Origin: Sipunculus nudus
Taxonomy: Eukaryota > Annelida > Sipuncula > Golfingiida > Sipunculidae
Length of the DNA stretch: 64,000 bases
Direction of reading: 5' to 3'
Assembly: GCA_026874595.1 (NCBI GenBank)
Contig: CM049321.1
Location: 3,524,979 to 3,588,978 of the forward strand
The notes under the pieces: generated by a model
The model's database searches: none
Told to the model about the DNA's origin: nothing
The model's input: the letters and a program-made list of their open reading frames with translations, nothing else
Shown here: in pieces, positions 1 to 13,741 of the stretch
Layout of the letters: each line of letters opens with the position of its first letter
How positions within the stretch are numbered: position 1 is the first letter of the stretch
Made by a program: the position numbers and the translations under genes

Positions 1-3000
1 CAGAGAAAACCAGAAATCACAGAATACTACAGAGAAGGCGGCCATCTTAATAGTCATTACCTTCAGGTCATTAGTAAACCAGAATAAACCCTGAGAAAAC
101 CAGAAATCACAGAAATACTACAGAGAAGGCGGCCAACTTAATAGTCATTACCTTCAGGTCATTAGTAAACCAGAATAAACCCTGAGAAAACCAGAAATCA
201 CAGAAATACTACAGAGAAGGCGGCCATCTTAATAGTCATTACCTTCAGGTCATTAGTAAACCAGAATAAACCCAGAGAAAACCAGAAATCACAGAAATAC
301 TACAGAGAAGGCGGCCAACTTAATAGTCATTACCTTCAGGTCATTAGTAAACCAGAATAAACCCTGAGAAAACCAGAAATCACAGAATACTACAGAGAAG
401 GCGGCCAACTTAATAGTCATTACCTTCAGGTCATTAGTAAACCAGAATAAACCCAGAGAAAACCAGAAATCACAGAAATACTACAGAGAAGGCGGCCAAC
501 TTAATAGTCATTACCTTCAGGTCATTAGTAAACCAGAATAAACCCTGAGAAAACCAGAAATCACAGAAATACTACAGAGAAGGCGGCCATCTTAATAGTC
601 ATTACCTTCAGGTCATTAGTAAACCAGAATAAACCCAGAGAAAACCAGAAATCACAGAATACTACAGAGAAGGCGGCCAACTTAATAGTTATTACCTTCA
701 GGTCATAAGTAAACCAGAATAAACCCTGAGAAAACCAGAAATCACAGAAATACTACAGAGAAGGCGGCCAACTTAATAGTAATTACCTTCAGGTCATTAG
801 TAAACCAGAATAAACCCAGAGAAAACCAGAAATCACAGAAATACTACAGAGAAGGCGGCCAACTTAATAGTAATTACCTTCAGGTCATTAGTAAACCAGA
901 ATAAACCCAGAGAAAACCAGAAATCACAGAAATACTACAGAGAAGGCGGCCAACTTAATAGTAATTACCTTCAGGTCATTAGTAAACCAGAATAAACCCA
1001 GAGAAAACCAGAAATCACAGAATACTACAGAGAAGGCGGCCAACTTAATAGTCATTACCTTCAGGTCATTAGTAAACCAGAATAAACCCTGAGAAAACCA
1101 GAAATCACAGAAATACTACATAGAAGGCGGCCAACTTAATAGTAATTACCTTCAGGTCATTAGTAAACCAGAATAAACCCTGAGAAAACCAGAAATCACA
1201 GAAATACTACAGAGAAGGCGGCCAACTTAATAGTAATTACCTTCAGGTCATTAGTAAACCAGAATAAACCCAGAGAAAACCAGAAATCACAGAATACTAC
1301 AGAGAAGGCGGCCAACTTAATAGTCATTACCTTCAGGTCATTAGTAAACCAGAATAAACCCTGAGAAAACCAGAAATCACAGAAATACTACAGAGAAGGC
1401 GGCCAACTTAATAGTCATTACCTTCAGGTCATAAGTAAACCAGAATAAACCCAGAGAAAACCAGAAATCACAGAAATACTACAGAGAAGGCGGCCAACTT
1501 AATAGTCATTACCTTCAGGTCATAAGTAAACCAGAATAAACCCAGAGAAAACCAGAAATCACAGAATACTACATAGAAGGCGGCCAACTTAATAGTAATT
1601 ACCTTCAGGTCATTAGTAAACCAGAATAAACCCTGAGAAAACCAGAAATCACAGAAATACTACAGAGAAGGCGGCCATCTTAATAGTCATTACCTTCAGG
1701 TCATTAGTAAACCAGAATAAACCCAGAGAAAACCAGAAATCACAGAAATACTACAGAGAAGGCGGCCAACTTAATAGTCATTACCTTCAGGTCATAAGTA
1801 AACCAGAATAAACCCAGAGAAAACCAGAAATCACAGAATACTACATAGAAGGCGGCCAACTTAATAGTAATTACCTTCAGGTCATTAGTAAACCAGAATA
1901 AACCCTGAGAAAACCAGAAATCACAGAAATACTACAGAGAAGGCGGCCAACTTAATAGTAATTACCTTCAGGTCATTAGTAAACCAGAATAAACCCAGAG
2001 AAAACCAGAAATCACAGAAATCCTACAGAGAAGGCGGCCAACTTAATAGTCATTACCTTCAGGTCATAAGTAAACCAGAATAAACCCAGAGAAAACCAGA
2101 AATCACAGAATACTACATAGAAGGCGGCCAACTTAATAGTAATTACCTTCAGGTCATTAGTAAACCAGAATAAACCCTGAGAAAACCAGAAATCACAGAA
2201 ATACTACAGAGAAGGCAGCCAACTTAATAGTAATTACCTTCAGGTCATTAGTAAACCAGAATAAACCCTGAGAAAACCAGAAATCACAGAATACTACAGA
2301 GAAGGCGGCCAACTTAATAGTCATTACCTTCAGGTCATTAGTAAACCAGAATAAACCCTGAGAAAACCAGAAATCACAGAAATACTACAGAGAAGGCGGC
2401 CATCTTAATAGTCATTACCTTCAGGTCATTAGTAAACCAGAATAAACCCTGAGAAAACCAGAAATCACAGAATACTACAGAGAAGGCGGCCAACTTAATA
2501 GTCATTACCTTCAGGTCATTAGTAAACCAGAATAAACCAAGAGAAAACCAGAAATCACAGAAATACTACAGAGAAGGCGGCCAACTTAATAGTCATTACC
2601 TTCAGGTCATAAGTAAACCAGAATAAACCCAGAGAAAACCAGAAATCACAGAATACTACAGAGAAGGCGGCCAACTTAATAGTCATTACCTTCAGTTCAT
2701 TAGTAAACCAGAATAAACCCAGAGAAAACCAGAAATCACAGAATACTACAGAGAAGGCGGCCAACTTAATAGTAATTACCTTCAGGTCATTAGTAAACCA
2801 GAATAAACCCTGAGAAAACCAGAAATCACAGAAATACTACAGAGAAGGCGGCCATCTTAATAGTCATTACCTTCAGGTCATTAGTAAACCAGAATAAACC
2901 CAGAGAAAACCAGAAATCACAGAATACTACAGAGAAGGCGGCCAACTTAATAGTCATTACCTTCAGGTCATTAGTAAACCAGAATAAACCCTGAGAAAAC

Positions 3001-6000
3001 CAGAAATCACAGAAATACTACAGAGAAGGCGGCCATCTTAATAGTCATTACCTTCAGGTCATTAGTAAACCAGAACAAACCCTGAGAAAACCAGAAATCA
3101 CAGAAATACTACAGAGAAGGCGGCCATCTTAATAGTCATTACCTTCAGGTCATTAGTAAACCAGAATAAACCCAGAGAAAACCAGAAATCACAGAATACT
3201 ACAGAGAAGGCGGCCAACTTAATAGTCATTACCTTCAGGTCATAAGTAAACCAGAATAAACCCTGAGAAAACCAGAAATCACAGAAATACTACAGAGAAG
3301 GCGGCCAACTTAATAGTCATTACCTTCAGGTCATTAGTAAACCAGAATAAACCCTGAGAAAACCAGAAATCACAGAAATACTACAGAGAAGGCGGCCAAC
3401 TTAATAGTAATTACCTTCAGGTAATTAGTAAACCAGAATAAACCCTGAGAAAACCAGAAATCACAGAAATACTACAGAGAAGGCGGCCAACTTAATAGTA
3501 ATTACCTTCAGGTCATTAGTAAACCAGAATAAACCCAGAGAAAACCAGAAATCACAGAATACTACAGAGAAGGCGGCCAACTTAATAGTCATTACCTTCA
3601 GGTCATTAGTAAACCAGAATAAACCCTGAGAAAACCAGAAATCACAGAAATACTACAGAGAAGGCGGCCAACTTAATAGTAATTACCTTCAGGTCATTAG
3701 TAAACCAGAATAAACCCTGAGAAAACCAGAAATCACAGAAATACTACAGAGAAGGCGGCCAACTTAATAGTCATTACCTTCAGGTCATTAGTAAACCAGA
3801 ATAAACCCAGAGAAAACCAGAAATCACAGAATACTACAGAGAAGGCGGCCAACTTAATAGTCATTACCTTCAGGTCATTAGTAAACCAGAATAAACCCTG
3901 AGAAAACCAGAAATCACAGAAATACTACAGAGAAGGCGGCCAACTTAATAGTCATTACCATCAGGTCATAAGTAAACCAGAATAAACCCAGAGAAAACCA
4001 GAAATCACAGAAATACTACAGAGAAGGCGGCCAACTTAATAGTCATTACCTTCAGGTCATAAGTAAACCAGAATAAACCCAGAGAAAACCAGAAATCACA
4101 GAATACTACAGAGAAGGCGGCCAACTTAATAGTCATTACCTTCAGGTCATTAGTAAACCAGAATAAACCCTGAGAAAACCAGAAATCACAGAAATACTAC
4201 AGAGAAGGCGGCCATCTTAATAGTCATTACCTTCAGGTCATTAGTAAACCAGAATAAACCCAGAGAAAACCAGAAATCACAGAAATACTACAGAGAAGGC
4301 GGCCAACTTAATAGTCATTACCTTCAGGTCATTAGTAAACCAGAATAAACCCAGAGAAAACCAGAAATCACAGAATACTACATAGAAGGCGGCCAACTTA
4401 ATAGTAATTACCTTCAGGTCATTAGTAAACCAGAATAAACCCAGAGAAAACCAGAAATCACAGAATACTACATAGAAGGCGGCCAACTTAATAGTAATTA
4501 CCTTCAGGTCATTAGTAAACCAGAATAAACCCTGAGAAAACCAGAAATCACAGAAATACTACAGAGAAGGCGGCCAACTTAATAGTAATTACCTTCAGGT
4601 CATTAGTAAACCAGAATAAACCCTGAGAAAACCAGAAATCACAGAATACTACAGAGAAGGCGGCCAACTTAATAGTCATTACCTTCAGGTCATTAGTAAA
4701 CCAGAATAAACCCAGAGAAAACCAGAAATCACAGAAATACTACAGAGAAGGCGGCCATCTTAATAGTCATTACCTTCAGATCATTAGTAAACCAGAATAA
4801 ACCCTGAGAAAACCAGAAATCACAGAATACTACAGAGAAGGCGGCCATCTTAATAGTCATTACCTTCAGGTCATAAGTAAACCAGAATAAACCCTGAGAA
4901 AACCAGAAATCACAGAAATACTACAGAGAAGGCGGCCAACTTAATAGTCATTACCTTCAGGTCATTAGTAAACCAGAATAAACCCTGAGAAAACCAGAAA
5001 TCACAGAAATACTACAGAGAAGGCGGCCAACTTAATAGTCATTACCTTCAGGTCATTAGTAAACCAGAATAAACCCAGAGAAAACCAGAAATCACAGAAA
5101 TACTACAGAGAAGGCGGCCATCTTAATAGTCATTACCTTCAGATCATTAGTAAACCAGAATAAACCCTGAGAAAACCAGAAATCACAGAAATACTACAGA
5201 GAAGGCGTCCAACTTAATAGTAATTACCTTCAGGTCATTAGTAAACCAGAATAAACCCTGAGAAAACCAGAAATCACAGAATACTACAGAGAAGGCGGCC
5301 AACTTAATAGTCATTACCTTCAGGTCATTAGTAAACCAGAATAAACCCAGAGAAAACCAGAAATCACAGAAATACTACAGAGAAGGCGGCCATCTTAATA
5401 GTCATTACCTTCAGGTCATTAGTAAACCAGAATAAACCCTGAGAAAACCAGAAATCACAGAATACTACAGAGAAGGCGGCCATCTTAATAGTCATTACCT
5501 TCAGGTCATAAGTAAACCAGAATAAACCCTGAGAAAACCAGAAATCACAGAAATACTACAGAGAAGGCGGCCAACTTAATAGTAATTACCTTCAGGTCAT
5601 TAGTAAACCAGAATAAACCCTGAGAAAACCAGAAATCACAGAAATACTACAGAGAAGGCGGCCAACTTAATAGTAATTACCTTCAGGTCATTAGTAAACC
5701 AGAATAAACCTAGAGAAAACCAGAAATCACGGAAATACTACAGAGAAGGCGGCCATCTTAATAGTCATTACCTTCAGATCATTAGTAAACCAGAATAAAC
5801 CCTGAGAAAACCAGAAATCACAGAATACTACAGAGAAGGCGGCCATCTTAATAGTCATTACCTTCAGGTCATAAGTAAACCAGAATAAACCCTGAGAAAA
5901 CCAGAAATCACAGAATACTACAGAGAAGGCGGCCAACTTAATAGTCATTACCTTCAGGTCATTAGTAAACCAGAATAAACCCAGAGAAAACCAGAAATCA

Positions 6001-9000
6001 CAGAAATACTACAGAGAAGGCGGCCATCTTAATAGTCATTACCTTCAGGTCATTAGTAAACCAGAATAAACCCTGAGAAAACCAGAAATCACAGAATACT
6101 ACAGAGAAGGCGGCCATCTTAATAGTCATTACCTTCAGATCATTAGTAAACCAGAATAAACCCTGAGAAAACCAGAAATCACAGAATACTACAGAGAAGG
6201 CGGCCAACTTAATAGTCATTACCTTCAGGTCATTAGTAAACCAGAATAAACCCAGAGAAAACCAGAAATCACAGAAATACTACAGAGAAGGCGGCCAACT
6301 TAATAGTCATTACCTTCAGGTCATAAGTAAACCAGAATAAACCCAGAGAAAACCAGAAATCACAGAATACTACATAGAAGGCGGCCAACTTAATAGTAAT
6401 TACCTTCAGGTCATTAGTAAACCAGAATAAACCCTGAGAAAACCAGAAATCACAGAAATACTACAGAGAAGGCGGCCAACTTAATAGTAATTACCTTCAG
6501 GTCATTAGTAAACCAGAATAAACCCTGAGAAAACCAGAAATCACAGAATACTACAGAGAAGGCGGCCAACTTAATAGTCATTACCTTCAGGTCATTAGTA
6601 AACCAGAATAAACCCAGAGAAAACCAGAAATCACAGAAATACTACAGAGAAGGCGGCCATCTTAATAGTCATTACCTTCAGATCATTAGTAAACCAGAAT
6701 AAACCCTGAGAAAACCAGAAATCACAGAATACTACAGAGAAGGCGGCCATCTTAATAGTCATTACCTTCAGGTCATAAGTAAACCAGAATAAACCCTGAG
6801 AAAACCAGAAATCACAGAAATACTACAGAGAAGGCGGCCAACTTAATAGTCATTACCTTCAGGTCATTAGTAAACCAGAATAAACCCTGAGAAAACCAGA
6901 AATCACAGAAATACTACAGAGAAGGCGGCCAACTTAATAGTCATTACCTTCAGGTCATTAGTAAACCAGAATAAACCCAGAGAAAACCAGAAATCACAGA
7001 AATACTACAGAGAAGGCGGCCATCTTAATAGTCATTACCTTCAGATCATTAGTAAACCAGAATAAACCCTGAGAAAACCAGAAATCACAGAAATACTACA
7101 GAGAAGGCGGCCAACTTAATAGTAATTACCTTCAGGTCATTAGTAAACCAGAATAAACCCTGAGAAAACCAGAAATCACAGAAATACTACAGAGAAGGCG
7201 GCCAACTTAATAGTCATTACCTTCAGGTCATTAGTAAACCAGAATAAACCCTGAGAAAACCAGAAATCACAGAAATACTACAGAGAAGGCGGCCAACTTA
7301 ATAGTCATTACCTTCAGGTCATTAGTAAACCAGAATAAACCCAGAGAAAACCAGAAATCACGGAATACTACAGAGAAGGCGGCCATCTTAATAGTCATTA
7401 CCTTCAGATCATTAGTAAACCAGAATAAACCCTGAGAAAACCAGAAATCACAGAAATACTACAGAGAAGGCGGACATCTTAATAGTCATTACCTTCAGGT
7501 CATTAGTAAACCAGAATAAACCCCGAGAAAACCAGAAATCACAGAAATACTACAGAGAAGGCGGCCATCTTAATAGTCATTACCTTCAGGTCATTAGTAA
7601 ACCAGAATAAACCCAGAGAAAACTAGAAATCACAGAAATACTACAGAGAAGGCGGCCAACTTAATAGTCATTACCTTCAGGTCATTAGTAAACCAGAATA
7701 AACCCTGAGAAAACCAGAAATCACAGAAATACTACAGAGAAGGCGGCCATCTTAATAGTCATTACCTTCAGGTCATTAGTAAACCAGAATAAACCCAGAG
7801 AAAACCAGAAATCACAGAAATACTACAGAGAAGGCGGCCATCTTAATAGTCATTACCTTCAGGTCATTAGTAAACCAGAATAAACCCAGAGAAAACCAGA
7901 AATCACAGAATACTACAGAGAAGGCGGCCAACTTAATAGTAATTACCTTCAGGTCATAAGTAAACCAGAATAAACCCTGAGAAAACCAGAAATCACAGAA
8001 ATACTACAGAGAAGGCGGCCAACTTAATAGTAATTACCTTCAGGTCATTAGTAAACCAGAATAAACCCAGAGAAAACCAGAAATCACAGAAATACTACAG
8101 AGAAGGCGGCCAACTTAATAGTAATTACCTTCAGGTCATTAGTAAACCAGAATAAACCCAGAGAAAACCAGAAATCACAGAAATACTACAGAGAAGGCCG
8201 CCAACTTAATAGTAATTACCTTCAGGTTATTAGTAAACCAGAATAAACCCAGAGAAAACCAGAAATCACAGAAATACTACAGAGAAGGCGGCCATCTTAA
8301 TAGTCATTACCTTCAGGTCATTAGTAAACCAGAATAAACCCTGAGAAAACCAGAAATCACAGAAATACTACAGAGAAGGCGGCCATCTTAATAGTCATTA
8401 CCTTCAGGTCATTAGTAAACCAGAATAAACCCAGAGAAAACCAGAAATCACAGAATACTACAGAGAAGGCGGCCAACTTAATAGTTATTACCTTCAGGTC
8501 ATAAGTAAACCAGAATAAACCCTGAGAAAACCAGAAATCACAGAAATACTACAGAGAAGGCGGCCAACTTAATAGTAATTACCTTCAGGTCATTAGTAAA
8601 CCAGAATAAACCCAGAGAAAACCAGAAATCACAGAAATACTACAGAGAAGGCGGCCAACTTAATAGTAATTACCTTCAGGTCATTAGTAAACCAGAATAA
8701 ACCCAGAGAAAACCAGAAATCACAGAAATACTACAGAGAAGGCGGCCAACTTAATAGTAATTACCTTCAGGTCATTAGTAAACCAGAATAAACCCAGAGA
8801 AAACCAGAAATCACAGAATACTACAGAGAAGGCGGCCAACTTAATAGTCATTACCTTCAGGTCATTAGTAAACCAGAATAAACCCAGAGAAAACCAGAAA
8901 TCACAGAATACTACAGAGAAGGCGGCCAACTTAATAGTCATTACCTTCAGGTCATTAGTAAACCAGAATAAACCCTGAGAAAACCAGAAATCACAGAAAT

Positions 9001-12000
9001 ACTACAGAGAAGGCGGCCAACTTAATAGTCATTACCTTCAGGTCATAAGTAAACCAGAATAAACCCAGAGAAAACCAGAAATCACAGAAATACTACAGAG
9101 AAGGCGGCCAACTTAATAGTCATTACCTTCAGGTCATAAGTAAACCAGAATAAACCCAGAGAAAACCAGAAATCACAGAATACTACATAGAAGGCGGCCA
9201 ACTTAATAGTAATTACCTTCAGGTCATTAGTAAACCAGAATAAACCCTGAGAAAACCAGAAATCACAGAAATACTACAGAGAAGGCGGCCATCTTAATAG
9301 TCATTACCTTCAGGTCATTAGTAAACCAGAATAAACCCAGAGAAAACCAGAAATCACAGAAATACTACAGAGAAGGCGGCCAACTTAATAGTCATTACCT
9401 TCAGGTCATAAGTAAACCAGAATAAACCCAGAGAAAACCAGAAATCACAGAATACTACATAGAAGGCGGCCAACTTAATAGTAATTACCTTCAGGTCATT
9501 AGTAAACCAGAATAAACCCTGAGAAAACCAGAAATCACAGAAATACTACAGAGAAGGCGGCCAACTTAATAGTCATTACCTTCAGGTCATTAGTAAACCA
9601 GAATAAACCCAGAGAAAACCAGAAATCACAGAAATACTACAGAGAAGGCGGCCAACTTAATAGTCATTACCTTCAGGTCATAAGTAAACCAGAATAAACC
9701 CAGAGAAAACCAGAAATCACAGAATACTACATAGAAGGCGGCCAACTTAATAGTCATTACCTTCAGGTCATTAGTAAACCAGAATAAACCCTGAGAAAAC
9801 CAGAAATCACAGAAATACTACAGAGAAGGCGGCCAACTTAATAGTAATTACCTTCAGGTCATTAGTAAACCAGAATAAACCCTGAGAAAACCAGAAATCA
9901 CAGAATACTACAGAGAAGGCGGCCAACTTAATAGTCATTACCTTCAGGTCATTAGTAAACCAGAATAAACCCAGAGAAAACCAGAAATCACAGAAATACT
10001 ACAGAGAAGGCGGCCAACTTAATAGTCATTACCTTCAGATCATTAGTAAACCAGAATAAACCCTGAGAAAACCAGAAATCACAGAATACTACAGAGAAGG
10101 CGGCCATCTTAATAGTCATTACCTTCAGGTCATAAGTAAACCAGAATAAACCCTGAGAAAACCAGAAATCACAGAAATACTACAAAGAAGGCGGCCAACT
10201 TAATAGTCATTACCTTCAGGTCATTAGTAAACCAGAATAAACCCTGAGAAAACCAGAAATCACAGAAATACTACAGAGAAGGCGGCCAACTTAATAGTAA
10301 TTACCTTCAGGTCATTAGTAAACCAGAATAAACCCAGAGAAAACCAGAAATCACAGAAATACTACAGAGAAGGCGGCCATCTTAATAGTCATTACCTTCA
10401 GATCATTAGTAAACCAGAATAAACCCAGAGAAAACCAGAAATCACAGAATACTACAGAGAAGGCGGCCATCTTAATAGTCATTACCTTCAGGTCATAAGT
10501 AAACCAGAATAAACCCTGAGAAAACCAGAAATCACAGAATACTACAGAGAAGGCGGCCAACTTAATAGTCATTACCTTCAGGTCATTAGTAAACCAGAAT
10601 AAACCCAGAGAAAACCAGAAATCACAGAAATACTACAGAGAAGGCGGCCATCTTAATAGTCATTACCTTCAGATCATTAGTAAACCAGAATAAACCCTGA
10701 GAAAACCAGACATCACAGAATACTACAGAGAAGGCGGCCATCTTAATAGTCATTACCTTCAGATCATTAGTAAACCAGAATAAACCCTGAGAAAACCAGA
10801 AATCACAGAATACTACAGAGAAGGCGGCCAACTTAATAGTCATTACCTTCAGGTCATTAGTAAACCAGAATAAACCCTGAGAAAACCAGACATCACAGAA
10901 ATACTACATAGAAGGCGGCCAACTTAATAGTCATTACCTTCAGGTCATAAGTAAACCAGAATAAACCCTGAGAAAACCAGAAATCACAGAATACTACAGA
11001 GAAGGCGGCCAACTTAATAGTCATTACCTTCAGGTCATTAGTAAACCAGAATAAACCCAGAGAAAACCAGAAATCACAGAAATACTACATAGAAGGCGGC
11101 CAACTTAATAGTAATTACCTTCAGGTCATTAGTAAACCAGAATAAACCCAGAGAAAACCAGAAATCACAGAAATACTACAGAGAAGGCGGCCAACTTAAT
11201 AGTCATTACCTTCAGGTCATTAGTAAACCAGAATAAACCCTGAGAAAACCAGAAATCACAGAAATACTACAGAGAAGGCGGCCATCTTAATAGTCATTAC
11301 CTTCAGGTCATTAGTAAACCAGAATAAACCCAGAGAAAACCAGAAATCACAGAAATACTACAGAGAAGGCGGCCAACTTAATAGTCATTACCTTCAGGTC
11401 ATTAGTAAACCAGAATAAACCCAGAGAAAACCAGAAATCACAGAATACTACAGAGAAGGCGGCCAACTTAATAGTCATTACCTTCAGTTCATTAGTAAAC
11501 CAGAATAAACCCAGAGAAAACCAGAAATCACAGAATACTACAGAGAAGGCGGCCAACTTAATAGTCATTACCTTCAGGTCATTAGTAAACCAGAATAAAC
11601 CCTGAGAAAACCAGAAATCACAGAAATACTACAGAGAAGGCGGCCAACTTAATAGTCATTACCTTCAGGTCATAAGTAAACCAGAATAAACCCAGAGAAA
11701 ACCAGAAATCACAGAAATACTACAGAGAAGGCGGCCAACTTAATAGTAATTACCTTCAGGTCATTAGTAAACCAGAATAAACCCAGAGAAAACCAGAAAT
11801 CACAGAAATACTAAAGAGAAGGCGGCCAACTTAATAGTAATTACCTTCAGGTCATTAGTAAACCAGAATAAACCCAGAGAAAACCAGAAATCACAGAAAT
11901 ACTACAGAGAAGGCGGCCAACTTAATAGTAATTACCTTCAGGTTATTAGTAAACCAGAATAAACCCAGAGAAAACCAGAAATCACAGAATACTACAGAGA

Positions 12001-13741
12001 AGGCGGCCAACTTAATAGTCATTACCTTCAGGTCATTAGTAAACCAGAATAAACCCTGAGAAAACCAGAAATCACAGAAATACTACATAGAAGGCGGCCA
12101 ACTTAATAGTAATTACCTTCAGGTCATTAGTAAACCAGAATAAACCCTGAGAAAACCAGAAATCACAGAAATACTACAGAGAAGGCGGCCAACTTAATAG
12201 TAATTACCTTCAGGTCATTAGTAAACCAGAATAAACCCAGAGAAAACCAGAAATCACAGAATACTACAGAGAAGGCGGCCAACTTAATAGTCATTACCTT
12301 CAGGTCATTAGTAAACCAGAATAAACCCTGAGAAAACCAGAAATCACAGAAATACTACAGAGAAGGCGGCCAACTTAATAGTCATTACCTTCAGGTCATA
12401 AGTAAACCAGAATAAACCCAGAGAAAACCAGAAATCACAGAAATACTACAGAGAAGGCGGCCAACTTAATAGTCATTACCTTCAGGTCATAAGTAAACCA
12501 GAATAAACCCAGAGAAAACCAGAAATCACAGAATACTACATAGAAGGCGGCCAACTTAATAGTAATTACCTTCAGGTCATTAGTAAACCAGAATAAACCC
12601 TGAGAAAACCAGAAATCACAGAAATACTACAGAGAAGGCGGCCATCTTAATAGTCATTATCTTCAGGTCATTAGTAAACCAGAATAAACCCAGAGAAAAC
12701 CAGAAATCACAGAAATACTACAGAGAAGGCGGCCAACTTAATAGTCATTACCTTCAGGTCATAAGTAAACCAGAATAAACCCAGAGAAAACCAGAAATCA
12801 CAGAATACTACAGAGAAGGCGGCCATCTTAATAGTCATTACCTTCAGGTCATTAGTAAACCAGAATAAACCCTGAGAAAACCAGAAATCACAGAAATACT
12901 ACAGAGAAGGCGGCCAACTTAATAGTCATTACCTTCAGGTCATTAGTAAACCAGAATAAACCCTGAGAAAACCAGAAATCACAGAAATACTACAGAGAAG
13001 GCGGCCATCTTAATAGTCATTACCTTCAGGTCATTAGTAAACCAGAATAAACCCAGAGAAAACCAGAAATCACAGAAATACTACAGAGAAGGCGGCCAAC
13101 TTAATAGTCATTACCTTCAGGTCATTAGTAAACCAGAATAAACCCTGAGAAAACCAGAAATCACAGAATACTACAGAGAAGGCGGCCAACTTAATAGTCA
13201 TTACCTTCAGGTCATTAGTAAACCAGAATAAACCCAGAGAAAACCAGAAATCACAGAAATACTACAGAGAAGGCGGCCAACTTAATAGTCATTACCTTCA
13301 GGTCATTAGTAAACCAGAATAAACCCTGAGAAAACCAGAAATCACAGAAATACTACAGAGAAGGCGGCCATCTTAATAGTCATTACCTTCAGGTCATTAG
13401 TAAACCAGAATAAACCCAGAGAAAACCAGAAATCACAGAAATACTACAGAGAAGGCGGCCAACTTAATAGTCATTACCTTCAGGTCATTAGTAAACCAGA
13501 ATAAACCCTGAGAAAACCAGAAATCACAGAAATACTACAGAGAAGGCGGCCATCTTAATAGTCATTACCTTCAGGTCATTAGTAAACCAGAATAAACCCA
13601 GAGAAAACCAGAAATCACAGAAATACTACAGAGAAGGCGGCCATCTTAATAGTCATTACCTTCAGGTCATTAGTAAACCAGAATAAACCCAGAGAAAACC
13701 AGAAATCACAGAATACTACAGAGAAGGCGGCCAACTTAATA

